Shown here piece after piece: positions 55,935 through 63,735 of a DNA stretch of 64,000 bases. Source of the DNA: Pseudomonas viridiflava (lineage in GTDB: Bacteria; Pseudomonadota; Gammaproteobacteria; Pseudomonadales; Pseudomonadaceae); NCBI RefSeq assembly GCF_003702045.1, contig NZ_RBTP01000054.1:25299-89298 (forward strand), given 5' to 3'. Both the position numbers and the translations under genes were made by a program. The notes beneath the pieces are model-generated. The model was given only the letters and a program-made list of their open reading frames with translations, searched no databases and had not been told where the DNA came from. Within the stretch, counting starts at the first letter, position 1. Each line of letters opens with the position of its first letter.

Positions 55935-55989
55935 CTGATACTTTTTTAACCGGGTGCCCTCCAGCCGTCCGAAATCAAAAAAGTATCAG
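55935..55989. promoter_or_regulatory. Perfect 13-bp inverted repeat, candidate MtlR operator
   Basis: ctgatactttttt (55935-55947) and aaaaaagtatcag (55977-55989) are exact inverted copies separated by 29 bp. They lie in the divergent region between mtlE and the AraC regulator. The AGTAT core recalls MtlR-binding half-sites described in P. fluorescens, from memory. A hairpin with regulatory role or paired operator half-sites are both possible. Confidence 0.6.
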
Positions 55990-56079
55990 TCTCGGTCGGT
56001 ATCACCGCTAGCGAGACGGGAGGGGGCAGCGGTATGTTGGCGTATCCACGCAGCATCAATAACGACAAAGGGGCATGCG

Positions 56080-57003
56080 ATGCCTGACAGCCGAGCGGCT
56101 CTTTTCGAGCAGCGTCCTGCCGAACTTGAAATCATTCTTCCCGAGCCCGACCAGTGCTTTCGCTGGTACGAGCACGACTATCCCTACGCACTGGCGCGCT
56201 GGAATCATCACCCCGAATTCGAGATCCACCTGATCCGCCGTGGCAGCGGCAAGCTGGTGGCGGGCGATTACATCGGCGGGTTCGACGCAGGTCATGTTGC
56301 GCTTATCGGTCCCGACCTGCCCCATGACTGGATAGGTGATCTGGCACCGGGCGAGCATCTGTCCGGGCGCGACGTAGTGTTGCAGTTCGATGGCGCGGCG
56401 CTACTGGCGTTGCGCAAGACGCTGCCGGAGCTGGGTGAGGTGCAGCGTTTGTTCGAGCAGGCGCGTCGCGGTCTTGAATTCAGTGGCGCAACGGCAGTGC
56501 AGGCTGCGCGGTTGATGGAGGCGATCGGCAGGGCACAAGGTCTGGAGCGGCTGATACTTTTTCTGCAATTGATCAACACGCTCAGCAAGGCTCCGTCACA
56601 GGAGTCTCATTTGCTCGCCAGCAGTTGCTACGCACCGACCCTGGACGCGCGCAGTTCCGAGCGGATCAACAAGGCGTTCGACTACCTGTTGACCGAACTG
56701 ACCAATGACATTCGCTTGTCGGTCATCGCCCAGCGGCTGGAGATGACCGATCCCGGTTTTTCGCGTTTTTTCAAACGCATTACCGGCCACGGCTTCATTG
56801 ATCTGATGCGCAAACTGAGAATTCAGCGCGCCTGTCGGTTGTTGTTGCAGTCCGATCGTTCGGTTTCGGACATCTGCTTCGAGGTCGGCTACGCCAACCT
56901 CTCCAACTTCAACCGGCACTTTCGCGTCGAAATGGGCCAGACGCCCAGTGATTACCGACGTGCGGCCACGATGACCCTGTTCAACAGGGCACGCAGCGCC
57001 TGA
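56080..57003 (+). CDS. mtlR: AraC-family regulator of polyol use (MtlR-like)
   Basis: This 307-aa regulator has an N-terminal cupin-like sensing domain ('HPEFEIHLIRRGSGKLVAGD', 'DLPHDWIGDLAPGEH') and two C-terminal helix-turn-helix motifs ('LSVIAQRLEMTDPGFSRFF', 'SVSDICFEVGYANLSNFNRH'). ATG 56080 was chosen because it matches MtlR N-termini; the frame upstream is not supported. In related bacteria MtlR activates the mtl operon with mannitol, sorbitol or arabitol. Confidence 0.87.
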   Translation: MPDSRAALFEQRPAELEIILPEPDQCFRWYEHDYPYALARWNHHPEFEIHLIRRGSGKLVAGDYIGGFDAGHVALIGPDLPHDWIGDLAPGEHLSGRDVVLQFDGAALLALRKTLPELGEVQRLFEQARRGLEFSGATAVQAARLMEAIGRAQGLERLILFLQLINTLSKAPSQESHLLASSCYAPTLDARSSERINKAFDYLLTELTNDIRLSVIAQRLEMTDPGFSRFFKRITGHGFIDLMRKLRIQRACRLLLQSDRSVSDICFEVGYANLSNFNRHFRVEMGQTPSDYRRAATMTLFNRARSA

Positions 57004-57028
57004 GGTTTTGCAGCCGACTGCCGCTTAT

Positions 57029-58285
57029 TCAGTGCGCGGAGTCTTTGACCTGCGGCTCGCGGGTGACGGCTTTGACCAGCTTGCCGATGGTCAGCCCCTG
57101 CAACAGGATCGACAGCAGCACCACAATGTAGGTAATGCTCAGCAGCAGGTCGCGTTCCGGGCCTGTCGGCAGGGCCAGCGCCAGCGCAACCGAAACACCG
57201 CCGCGCAAACCACCCCAGGTCAGGATACGCACGGTGCCCTGCGGCACAGACCGCCAGCGACGCAGCAGCAGAATCGCCGGTGCCACGGTGACAAACCTCG
57301 ACAGCAGAATGGCCACGGCCAACAGGCTTGCGGCAATCAGGTGCTGCCACGAGAACGGCAACAGCAACAGTTCCATGCCGATCAGCGCAAACAGCATCGC
57401 GTTGAGCATGTCATCCAGCAATTCCCAGAAACCGTCCATGTAACGACGGGTCATGTCGTTCATTGCCAGATTGCGTCCCAGGTTACCAATGATCAGACCC
57501 GCCACGACCATCGCGATAGGGCCGGAAACATGCAGCTCCGAGGCCATCGCCGAGCCGCCGATCACCAGCGCGAGGGTCAGCATGACCTCGATCTGGTATT
57601 GCTCGATACTTTTGATCATCAGGTACACGGCATAGCCGATCAGGCCGCCGAACAGCACGCCGCCCACGGCTTCGTGCACGAACAACATGGCGGTTTCGCC
57701 CACTGTCGGTGTTTCGCCCAACTGCGCGATGCCCAGCAATACGGTGAACACCACCACGGCGGTGCCGTCATTGAACAGCGATTCGCCGACAATCGTGGTC
57801 TTGAGCGGTTTCGAGGCATTGGCCGTTCGAAGCACGCCCAGCACCGCAATAGGGTCGGTCGGCGAAATGAGTGCGCCAAACAGCAAACAGTAGAGCGGGC
57901 TGACATGCCAGCCGAACAGGGCAAAGATCCAGTACGCCAGCGCACCGATCACGGTGGTTGCAATCAGAACGCCGAAGGTTGCCAGCAGGCCGATGGGCCA
58001 GCGATAGCTGCGCAGGTCCGCGAGGTTGACGTGCAGGGCACCCGCAAACAGCAGAAAGGACAGCATCCAGTTCATCAGCAGGTCGCCAAAATCGATCTGG
58101 CCGATCAGTTCCTGAACGCGATTTTCAAGGCCCGGAAAGCCCATCAGGCTCAGACCCTGCAGGATCAGCGAGAACATCAGCGCAGTGACCATTACGCCAA
58201 TGGTGGGGGGCAGACCGATAAAGCGAAAATTCACATAGGTCAGCAGCGAAGTGAGGCAGATAAAAGCAGCAACTAGTTCAAGCAT
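57029..58285 (-). CDS. CPA1-family Na+/H+ (K+/H+) antiporter
   Basis: This 418-aa inner-membrane protein has about 12 hydrophobic segments and the CPA1 ion-site motifs 'LISPTDPIAVLGVLRTA' and 'VGESLFNDGTAVVVFTVLLG', plus 'ILTWGGLRGGVSVALALALP'. It probably exchanges protons for Na+ or K+ for pH and salt control. It lacks the long cytoplasmic tail of some NhaP proteins. The gene stands alone. Confidence 0.9.
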   Translation of the reverse strand: MLELVAAFICLTSLLTYVNFRFIGLPPTIGVMVTALMFSLILQGLSLMGFPGLENRVQELIGQIDFGDLLMNWMLSFLLFAGALHVNLADLRSYRWPIGLLATFGVLIATTVIGALAYWIFALFGWHVSPLYCLLFGALISPTDPIAVLGVLRTANASKPLKTTIVGESLFNDGTAVVVFTVLLGIAQLGETPTVGETAMLFVHEAVGGVLFGGLIGYAVYLMIKSIEQYQIEVMLTLALVIGGSAMASELHVSGPIAMVVAGLIIGNLGRNLAMNDMTRRYMDGFWELLDDMLNAMLFALIGMELLLLPFSWQHLIAASLLAVAILLSRFVTVAPAILLLRRWRSVPQGTVRILTWGGLRGGVSVALALALPTGPERDLLLSITYIVVLLSILLQGLTIGKLVKAVTREPQVKDSAH

Positions 58286-58502
58286 CCGTCATTCCAGAAT
58301 CCGTGTGTCCAGTTTCGATTGCGGCGCGGCCGAGCCACACCCAGGCAGAGTGTGATGGTCCAGGCAGCCATTCAGGCACATTGCGCTAAACACGCATGGG
58401 GGTTTGCGTTGACCACGCAACGCCCTGCATGTTGCAAAAAAGAGCGGCAATCAGACGGGGGAGCGACAGGGAACGGAGCCTTGCGCAGGGGAAACAGACG
58501 CG

Positions 58503-58534
58503 AAAAAATCAGCCCGGACTGGGGTCCGGGCTGA
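58503..58534 (-). terminator. Rho-independent terminator after the DUF2790 gene
   Basis: tcagcccggac / gtccgggctga is an 11-bp stem with a 4- to 5-nt loop. On the minus strand it runs straight into TTTTTT. It ends transcription of the small gene at 58591-58923. The rest of the 305-bp gap up to the antiporter start shows nothing else. Confidence 0.88.
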
Positions 58535-58590
58535 TGGTGGGTGGAGCGTTGGGTTCAGTGTATCGGGGTGGCCTCCTGGCATGTCTGGAA

Positions 58591-58923
58591 TCATTGGCTG
58601 TTACGGCACCCGCTGAGAACCTGGTACTGAACGGTGTTCAGATCGCCTTTGGAATCCTGGTAAGTCATCAGTTTCGGCATAACGCTGCAGGTCTTGACGT
58701 CCGGCGACTTGCGGATGACTTTCGCGACATCCAGGTGCATCCCGTAATGGTATTCCTTGATTTCTGGCATCGCCTTATTAGCGCGGGTTGCATACTTTTG
58801 CACAGCGGCCTGGTGGTCTTTGATCAAGGTTTCTGCCTTGACTTCATCTGAGGTGTAAGCAAAAGCGCTCAGAGGGGAAAGAATCGCCAGGGCCAGCAGC
58901 AGGGATTTAGCAGTAGTGCGCAT
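58591..58923 (-). CDS. Small exported DUF2790-family protein
   Basis: This 110-aa protein has a signal peptide (MRTTAKSLLLALAILSPLSAFA, cleavage before YTS). The mature part contains 'YHYGMHLDVAKVI' and two cysteines ('KTCSVMPKLMTYQDS', 'QVLSGCRNSQ') that may form a disulfide. It matches the DUF2790 family of pseudomonads, some members of which respond to copper as I recall. It is divergent from another small exported protein, with a CusR/CopR-like box between them. Confidence 0.82.
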   Translation of the reverse strand: MRTTAKSLLLALAILSPLSAFAYTSDEVKAETLIKDHQAAVQKYATRANKAMPEIKEYHYGMHLDVAKVIRKSPDVKTCSVMPKLMTYQDSKGDLNTVQYQVLSGCRNSQ

Positions 58924-59044
58924 CTTCGTTAACTCCGTTGTTTGAAAGTGAGATCAATGTAACGGCCGACGGTTAACGTGAACGTTACTGAATAATTACG
59001 TTTTTGTAAGTTTGGAGATTACGCGGTTTTTCAACGGTTTTTCG

Positions 59045-59066
59045 TTCATGACGAATTTGTCATTTT
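59045..59066. promoter_or_regulatory. CusR/CopR-type copper-response box
   Basis: ttcatgacgaatttgtcatttt matches the CusR consensus AAAATGACAANNTTGTCATTTT at all 10 positions of the right half and 6 of 10 of the left. It is a TGAC-N6-GTCA dyad about 120 bp from both divergent small-protein genes. Confidence 0.65.
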
Positions 59067-59171
59067 GCGCTCATCTTCCTGTTAGTTGGTGGGGCGTACG
59101 CTTGACTCATTCCTGGCAAGCGCACAGCGCACTGCAGGATCCAGACATTAACGAGAGAAGAGGAAATGACG

Positions 59172-59390
59172 ATGAAACTGATTAAATCGATGGTCTTTGC
59201 AGTAGCTGCCTTGTCCTTTACAAGTGCCTTTGCAGACGACGGCAACGAATTCGCAAGCACGGCTGCCGACAAGATGCGGGCGGCGCAGGACCAGCGTTTT
59301 CAGGAGTCCCAGCGCGTCAAGCAGAACGAGCAGTACGTGAATTCGGACGATAAGTCCAACACTGAGAAGTCCACCAAGTCCGACGGTTAA
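59172..59390 (+). CDS. Small exported protein, possibly PtrA-like
   Basis: This 72-aa protein has a signal peptide (MKLIKSMVFAVAALSFTSAFA, cleavage before DDG). The mature part is very hydrophilic ('AADKMRAAQDQRFQESQRV', then Asn/Ser/Asp/Lys-rich). ATG 59172 sits about 8 nt after 'gaagagga', a better spacing than ATG 59166. It resembles copper-induced PtrA-type periplasmic proteins in size and layout. The upstream CusR/CopR-like box supports a metal response, but homology is uncertain. Confidence 0.6.
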   Translation: MKLIKSMVFAVAALSFTSAFADDGNEFASTAADKMRAAQDQRFQESQRVKQNEQYVNSDDKSNTEKSTKSDG

Positions 59391-59421
59391 CCCCTTTGGC
59401 CTGCAACGAGCAGCTACCCTG

Positions 59422-59493
59422 TTCGCCTCTAGTAGCTTTCCGGCTCCTTTGGTTGAGGCGAATCTTTAAGCGTCCTTCGGGACGCTTTTTTTT
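59422..59493 (+). terminator. Structured 3' region and Rho-independent terminator
   Basis: The strong terminator is aagcgtcc-ttcg-ggacgctt (59468-59487), with T-run to 59493. Just before it, ttcgcctc (59422-59429) and gaggcgaa (59455-59462) pair across 25 nt. The double stem ends the small gene's transcript and could yield a stable 3' fragment. Confidence 0.85.
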
Positions 59494-59507
59494 GCACGTT
59501 AGAAATT

Positions 59508-59531
59508 GCAATATGCCAATTGGCATATTGC
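59508..59531. promoter_or_regulatory. Perfect 24-bp palindrome upstream of the OprD-family porin
   Basis: gcaatatgccaa joined to ttggcatattgc is fully symmetric over 24 bp, with no spacer. It lies 190 bp before the porin start and just after a terminator. This is the form of a dimeric repressor operator. I could not assign it to a regulator family. The rest of the gap to 59720 shows nothing else recognisable. Confidence 0.6.
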
Positions 59532-59720
59532 GTTAGTTCAGTAACTCTGAAGCTTGATAAGGCCATTAGTAGGGCGGGACTTTCTTTCAGATTTGTAATT
59601 CGCGTGTCATCTTCGCGTTATCTCCGTCTCTTCAAGATTGCCCTTCACTGGCAGCCCTTTATTAATAAAAACATGCCAGGTCGACACGTTTACCCGATCT
59701 GCCAAATGAACGGAGCGCAC

Positions 59721-61046
59721 ATGACTCAACGTAAAAGACTTTCCCTCGCCCTGTGCTCGACCCTCGCCGGTATCACACCCTTAGCCGCCTTCGCAGAAGA
59801 GCAGAAAGAAGGGTTCGTCGAAGGCAGCACGCTCACTATTCTCAACCGAAACTTCTACATGAACCGTGACCACCGCAACGGTGAGTCGAGCCCAACGGGC
59901 AGCGGCTACTCCGAAGCCTGGGCGCACGGCATCATTGGGCGTTTTGAATCGGGCTTTACTCAAGGCACCTTCGGCGTCGGCCTCGATGCGTTCGCAATGG
60001 TGGGTATCAAGCTCGACACGGGCGACGGTCGAAACGGCCTGCAAACCCCTTTCTCGGTAATGCCTGTTGACTCGGACGGCAATGCGCGCGACGAGTACAC
60101 CAAGATCGGCGGCGCGCTGAAAGCCCGTGCCTTCGACACCGTGGTTCATGTTGGCGACGTGTTTCCCGTGACCCCGGTGGTCGCTTACGGCGATGCACGC
60201 CTGTTGCCGGAAAGCTTTCGCGGCGTGACCGCCAGCAACACCAGCATTAAAGGCCTGACCGTTCAGGGTGGTCGTCTCAACGGGATGAGCCAGCCTGCCT
60301 CCAGCGACATGAAGGAAGGCTTCTCCACGTTCTACGCCGGCCCGGTCGACTCGCCCTGGCTCGCCTACTTCGGCGGCGATTACGAGGCCACCGACAGGCT
60401 TAGCCTCTCGCTGTACACCAGCCGGTTGAAGGATGCCTGGGATCAGAAATACGGCTCGGCGTCCTATGTGCTGCCGATCACCACCGATCTGGTCATGACC
60501 AGCAGCCTGAACTATTACAACGCGACCGACGAAGGCAAGCGCTTGCTCGGCGAATTCGACAACGACATCTGGAGCGCCAGTGTCGGCCTGAAATATGGCG
60601 CACACAGCCTGGCGGTTTCCCATCAACGCAACCAGGGCGACGATGACTTCGACTACCTGAGGCTGTCCGACTCGATTTACCTGGCCAACTCCATCCAGTA
60701 CAGCGACTTCAACTCCCCGAAAGAACGCTCGTGGATGGTCACCTACAACCTGGACATGACCACCTACGGTGTACCCGGCCTGACGTTCATGACCCGTTAC
60801 GGCAAAGGTACCGATGCCGACTACTCCAACGCCAACAGCACCTACATGCGCCGCGACGCACAAGGCAACCCGCTGACCGACCAAAAACGCTGGGAGCGCA
60901 ACATCGAAGCCAAGTACATCGTCCAGACTGGCACCATGAAGGACCTGTCAGTACGCGTACGCCAAGCCACGACCCGAGCGACCGAGTTCGAGCAGAACCT
61001 GGATGAGGTGAGGGTGATTGTGGAGTATCCGTTGAGTGTGTTGTGA
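59721..61046 (+). CDS. OprD-family outer-membrane porin
   Basis: This 441-aa protein has a signal peptide (MTQRKRLSLALCSTLAGITPLAAFA) and a beta-barrel of the OprD type. Visible family features are 'GFVEGSTLTILNRNFYMNRD', 'EAWAHGIIGRFESGFTQGTFG', 'GVGLDAFAMVGIKLDTGDGR', and a C-terminal 'VRVIVEYPLSVL'. OprD/Occ porins import small carboxylates, amino acids or peptides; the specific substrate is not evident. ATG 59721 has a 'cggag' site. No metabolic gene is adjacent. Confidence 0.92.
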   Translation: MTQRKRLSLALCSTLAGITPLAAFAEEQKEGFVEGSTLTILNRNFYMNRDHRNGESSPTGSGYSEAWAHGIIGRFESGFTQGTFGVGLDAFAMVGIKLDTGDGRNGLQTPFSVMPVDSDGNARDEYTKIGGALKARAFDTVVHVGDVFPVTPVVAYGDARLLPESFRGVTASNTSIKGLTVQGGRLNGMSQPASSDMKEGFSTFYAGPVDSPWLAYFGGDYEATDRLSLSLYTSRLKDAWDQKYGSASYVLPITTDLVMTSSLNYYNATDEGKRLLGEFDNDIWSASVGLKYGAHSLAVSHQRNQGDDDFDYLRLSDSIYLANSIQYSDFNSPKERSWMVTYNLDMTTYGVPGLTFMTRYGKGTDADYSNANSTYMRRDAQGNPLTDQKRWERNIEAKYIVQTGTMKDLSVRVRQATTRATEFEQNLDEVRVIVEYPLSVL

Positions 61047-61103
61047 GGTCGCCCGTGGAGGCTCACTGGTGATTTTGATAGGGATAACTGACCTCACGTA
61101 TCC

Positions 61104-61153
61104 TCGGCATTAATTGCCGGAAAGATTTCTGCTCGGCATACGTTGCCGAGCAG
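61104..61153 (+). terminator. Two consecutive hairpins after the porin gene
   Basis: cggca-ttaat-tgccg (61104-61118) is followed by ctgctcggca-tacgt-tgccgagcag (61129-61153, 10-bp perfect stem). They share the cggca/tgccg core. There is no long T-run, so termination may be weak. Confidence 0.5.
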
Positions 61154-61424
61154 TCAACCGTCGCTGCACCCAGCCCACATGATTTACGTAGACAGGCGTA
61201 ATTTTACTCGAAACGCTCCTGCCCCCGATCGTGGTCGACCATCACGTGTTCTGGTGATACGTAAAGCTACCCCTCATCGACCAGCTCATGTCTCGGCTGA
61301 TGTTCTGTCCAGCGCGTCGTACTTCAAGCAATGATCGACCTTGAATTGCTCAGTTCAGATAAAGCCGAATTTGGCGGCGTTGAAAGGCATTTGCAGACAG
61401 TGAACGGTGCGGGGTCTGATCATC

Positions 61425-61462
61425 CTGTTTAGCGGACAAGTCCGCTTCTACGCCTTGAGTCT
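61425..61462. repeat. Single REP element
   Basis: 'tagcggacaagtccgcttctac' at about 61431-61452 is one copy of the REP motif found near 36,140 and 44,650. The 517-bp gap around it (61047-61563) has no supported gene. Confidence 0.65.
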
Positions 61463-61563
61463 GAAAGATCGATTAACCGTCACTGAGCAGGTTTTGCATG
61501 CGCTATTGACCGATAGCACATGCAACCTTGAGTCAGGGTTTAGGCCGCTGATGTGTCATCTGG

Positions 61564-62595
61564 TCAATTCTTCTTGTGCAGCAGTGACTCCGGTAGAGGT
61601 TTGCCGGTTTTCGGGTCAAGGAGCTTGGCTTTGGCCAGTTGTTCGATCAGGGCTTCGGTGGGTTTGGTTGGCTGGACGTTGGCCTTGCGCTCCTCGACCC
61701 ATTTCAGCTTGCCATCCCAAGCGGGAAGTTTGGCCGGTGGCAGAGGGACGATATCGTTGATTTCGGGGACGGTAGGGTTGGCGTAGGACCATCGACTTAG
61801 CAACTTGCTAATTTGCTTATAGCGCTCGGCCCGCTCAGGATCTTCCTTTTGTCCTAAATAATGTAAGCGGTCATCTGGCAAAGGGCCGCGGAAACCCTTT
61901 CCTAGAAAAGATGCGGAGATTGCATCACCCGAAGCTACACCTAATTGAAAGGCTTCAAGAGCGTCTCCATAACGCCTACTATTTTTCATGTCCACGCCCA
62001 TTGAAGCCGCTGCATCACCGTTACCCTGTTCCGCTGCGCAGCGGCGCATTTGACGAGCAATATCGGGTGCGATGTTTATAGGAAATAGCTTTTCGGCTAC
62101 ATGGGTTTGAGCTTGGGCGTTACCTTCATCCGCTGCCTTGCGGTAGTAACGCAAAGCCATTTCCGGATCCTGCTGCAAGCCAGCACTCCCCCGTTGCAGG
62201 TAGGTAGCTATGAAGTAGTAACCTGTCGCGACCTTTGCATCGATTAATTGCTGGCTCAGACGCAGCAACTCTTCGCCGCTTAGCTTGAACTGTCCTCGCA
62301 TCGTACCGTTCTGCAGATTGACATTGGCTTTGTAGTGCCGATTTTCAGCGGCAATGCGATAAAGCCGTTCGATCTCCGTATCAACGGTCGTGTCCTGCTT
62401 GAGTTGATTGTCTTTCTGCAGCCACCGGGCATATTGAAAAAGAACGTCTGTATCGGCAGAAGCTGCCGGGATCTTTTCATGCACACAGGTAAACGCCAGT
62501 TTGGCATCGACCCCGGCAAGGCGATCCATTCCATGAGGACCTTCTTGGGCGCAGGCTGCGACCAACAGGCCGGACAGTAGAGTAATCAAACGCAT
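61564..62595 (-). CDS. Sel1-like repeat lipoprotein, paralog B (possible immunity protein)
   Basis: This 343-aa protein starts at ATG 62595 with a lipoprotein signal ('LLSGLLVAACAQEG', lipid Cys at 16). The body carries Sel1-like helical repeats ('ATYLQRGSAGLQQDPEMALR' then 'YYRKAADEGNAQAQTHVAEK'). The last ~80 residues ('LSRWSYANPTVPEIND...', 'LPAWDGKLKWVEERKANVQP') recall the DUF6396 domain. It is a close paralog of the next gene upstream; the ends are almost identical while 'MGVDMKNSRRYGDALEAF' and nearby segments differ. Probably an outer- or inner-membrane-anchored periplasmic immunity-type protein; this is inferred from context. Confidence 0.65.
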   Translation of the reverse strand: MRLITLLSGLLVAACAQEGPHGMDRLAGVDAKLAFTCVHEKIPAASADTDVLFQYARWLQKDNQLKQDTTVDTEIERLYRIAAENRHYKANVNLQNGTMRGQFKLSGEELLRLSQQLIDAKVATGYYFIATYLQRGSAGLQQDPEMALRYYRKAADEGNAQAQTHVAEKLFPINIAPDIARQMRRCAAEQGNGDAAASMGVDMKNSRRYGDALEAFQLGVASGDAISASFLGKGFRGPLPDDRLHYLGQKEDPERAERYKQISKLLSRWSYANPTVPEINDIVPLPPAKLPAWDGKLKWVEERKANVQPTKPTEALIEQLAKAKLLDPKTGKPLPESLLHKKN

Positions 62596-62685
62596 CACAC
62601 GGTTCCATTGGTGAATAAACGCATCATGTGCTGTCATTAACCAGCGTTAGGGCTGGCCTGACAGTGAGATGGCGAGGCAAACGTA

Positions 62686-63735
62686 TCAATCTTTCTCGTA
62701 GAGCGGTGATTCTGGCAACGACTTGCCAGTCTTCGGATCGAGGAGCTTGGCTTTGGCCAGTTGTTCGATCAGGGCTTCGGTTGGTTTTGGTGGCTGCACG
62801 TTGGCTTTGCGTTCCTCGATCCATTTCAGCTTGCCGTCCCAGGCGGGAAGTTTGGCAGGAGGCAGGGGAACGATTTCGTTGATTTCTGGGACAGTGGGGT
62901 TGGCGTAGGACCATCGACTGAGCAACTTACTAAGTTGCTCGTAACGCCCTGCGCGCTCAAGATCTTTTTCTTGACCTAGGTAATCCAATCGATTATCAGG
63001 AGCAGGCCCCTGAAAGCCGCTATCCAGAAAGGATGCGGCGGTCTCATCACCCGCTGCGACACCTAGCTGAAAAGCTTCGACAGCTTCATTGTAATGTCCG
63101 TCAACCGCCAAATCATTAGCTAAGGCGGTTGCTGCCTTACCGTTTCCCTGAACTGCTGCGCAACGACGCATCTGTCGCGCGACGTTCGGAGCAACATCAA
63201 TGGGTTCTAACTGGTCAGCTACATATCCCTGAGCCTGCGCACTGCCTTCATCGGCTGCCTTTCGGTAGTAACGAAAAGCCATTTCCGGGTCCTGCTGCAG
63301 GCCAGCAACACCTCGCTGCAAGTAAGTCGCAATTAAGTAATACCCAGTTGCAACCTTTGCATCAATCAACTGCTGACTCAGCCGCAGGACCTCCTCGCCG
63401 CTCAGTTTGAATTGTCCGCGCACCGTTCCGTTCTGCAAATTGATATTGGCTTTGTAGTGCTGGTTTTCAGCGGCAATCCGATAAAGCCGTTCAATCTCGG
63501 GATCAATAGTCTTGTCTTGCTTGAGCAGATTGTTTTTCTGTAGCCAGCGAGCATATTGAAAAAGAGCGTCCACCTCCTGTGAGGTTGTCGGAATTTTTTC
63601 ATGCACGCAAGTAAACGCCAGTTTGGCATCAATATCGCTCAGGCTATCCAAGGGAATGTCCTTTGTCCGTAAATTATTTGCGTTGGCGCTTATGCACAAA
63701 AGCAGTAGGCCAGAAAACAGAAAAGTCAGGCGCAT
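62686..63735 (-). CDS. Sel1-like repeat protein, paralog A (possible immunity protein)
   Basis: This 349-aa protein has a signal peptide (MRLTFLFSGLLLLCISANANN) and the same Sel1-like repeats and DUF6396-like C-terminus as its neighbour. Unlike paralog B it has no clear lipobox, since the Cys at 14 is inside the hydrophobic core. Its ATG overlaps the stop of the upstream gene by one base (TGATG), which shows translational coupling to that gene. This is a common arrangement for an effector followed by its immunity gene. Confidence 0.65.
   Translation of the reverse strand: MRLTFLFSGLLLLCISANANNLRTKDIPLDSLSDIDAKLAFTCVHEKIPTTSQEVDALFQYARWLQKNNLLKQDKTIDPEIERLYRIAAENQHYKANINLQNGTVRGQFKLSGEEVLRLSQQLIDAKVATGYYLIATYLQRGVAGLQQDPEMAFRYYRKAADEGSAQAQGYVADQLEPIDVAPNVARQMRRCAAVQGNGKAATALANDLAVDGHYNEAVEAFQLGVAAGDETAASFLDSGFQGPAPDNRLDYLGQEKDLERAGRYEQLSKLLSRWSYANPTVPEINEIVPLPPAKLPAWDGKLKWIEERKANVQPPKPTEALIEQLAKAKLLDPKTGKSLPESPLYEKD

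Noticed and set aside
57008..58276. 422-codon plus-strand frame opposite the CPA1 antiporter
   Set aside because: Gln/His-rich shadow; the minus-strand protein carries the antiporter motifs.
61143..61760. Short plus-strand frames in and after the 61.1-61.5 kb gap
   Set aside because: Weak composition, no start-site support, and one overlaps the Sel1-like gene on the opposite strand.
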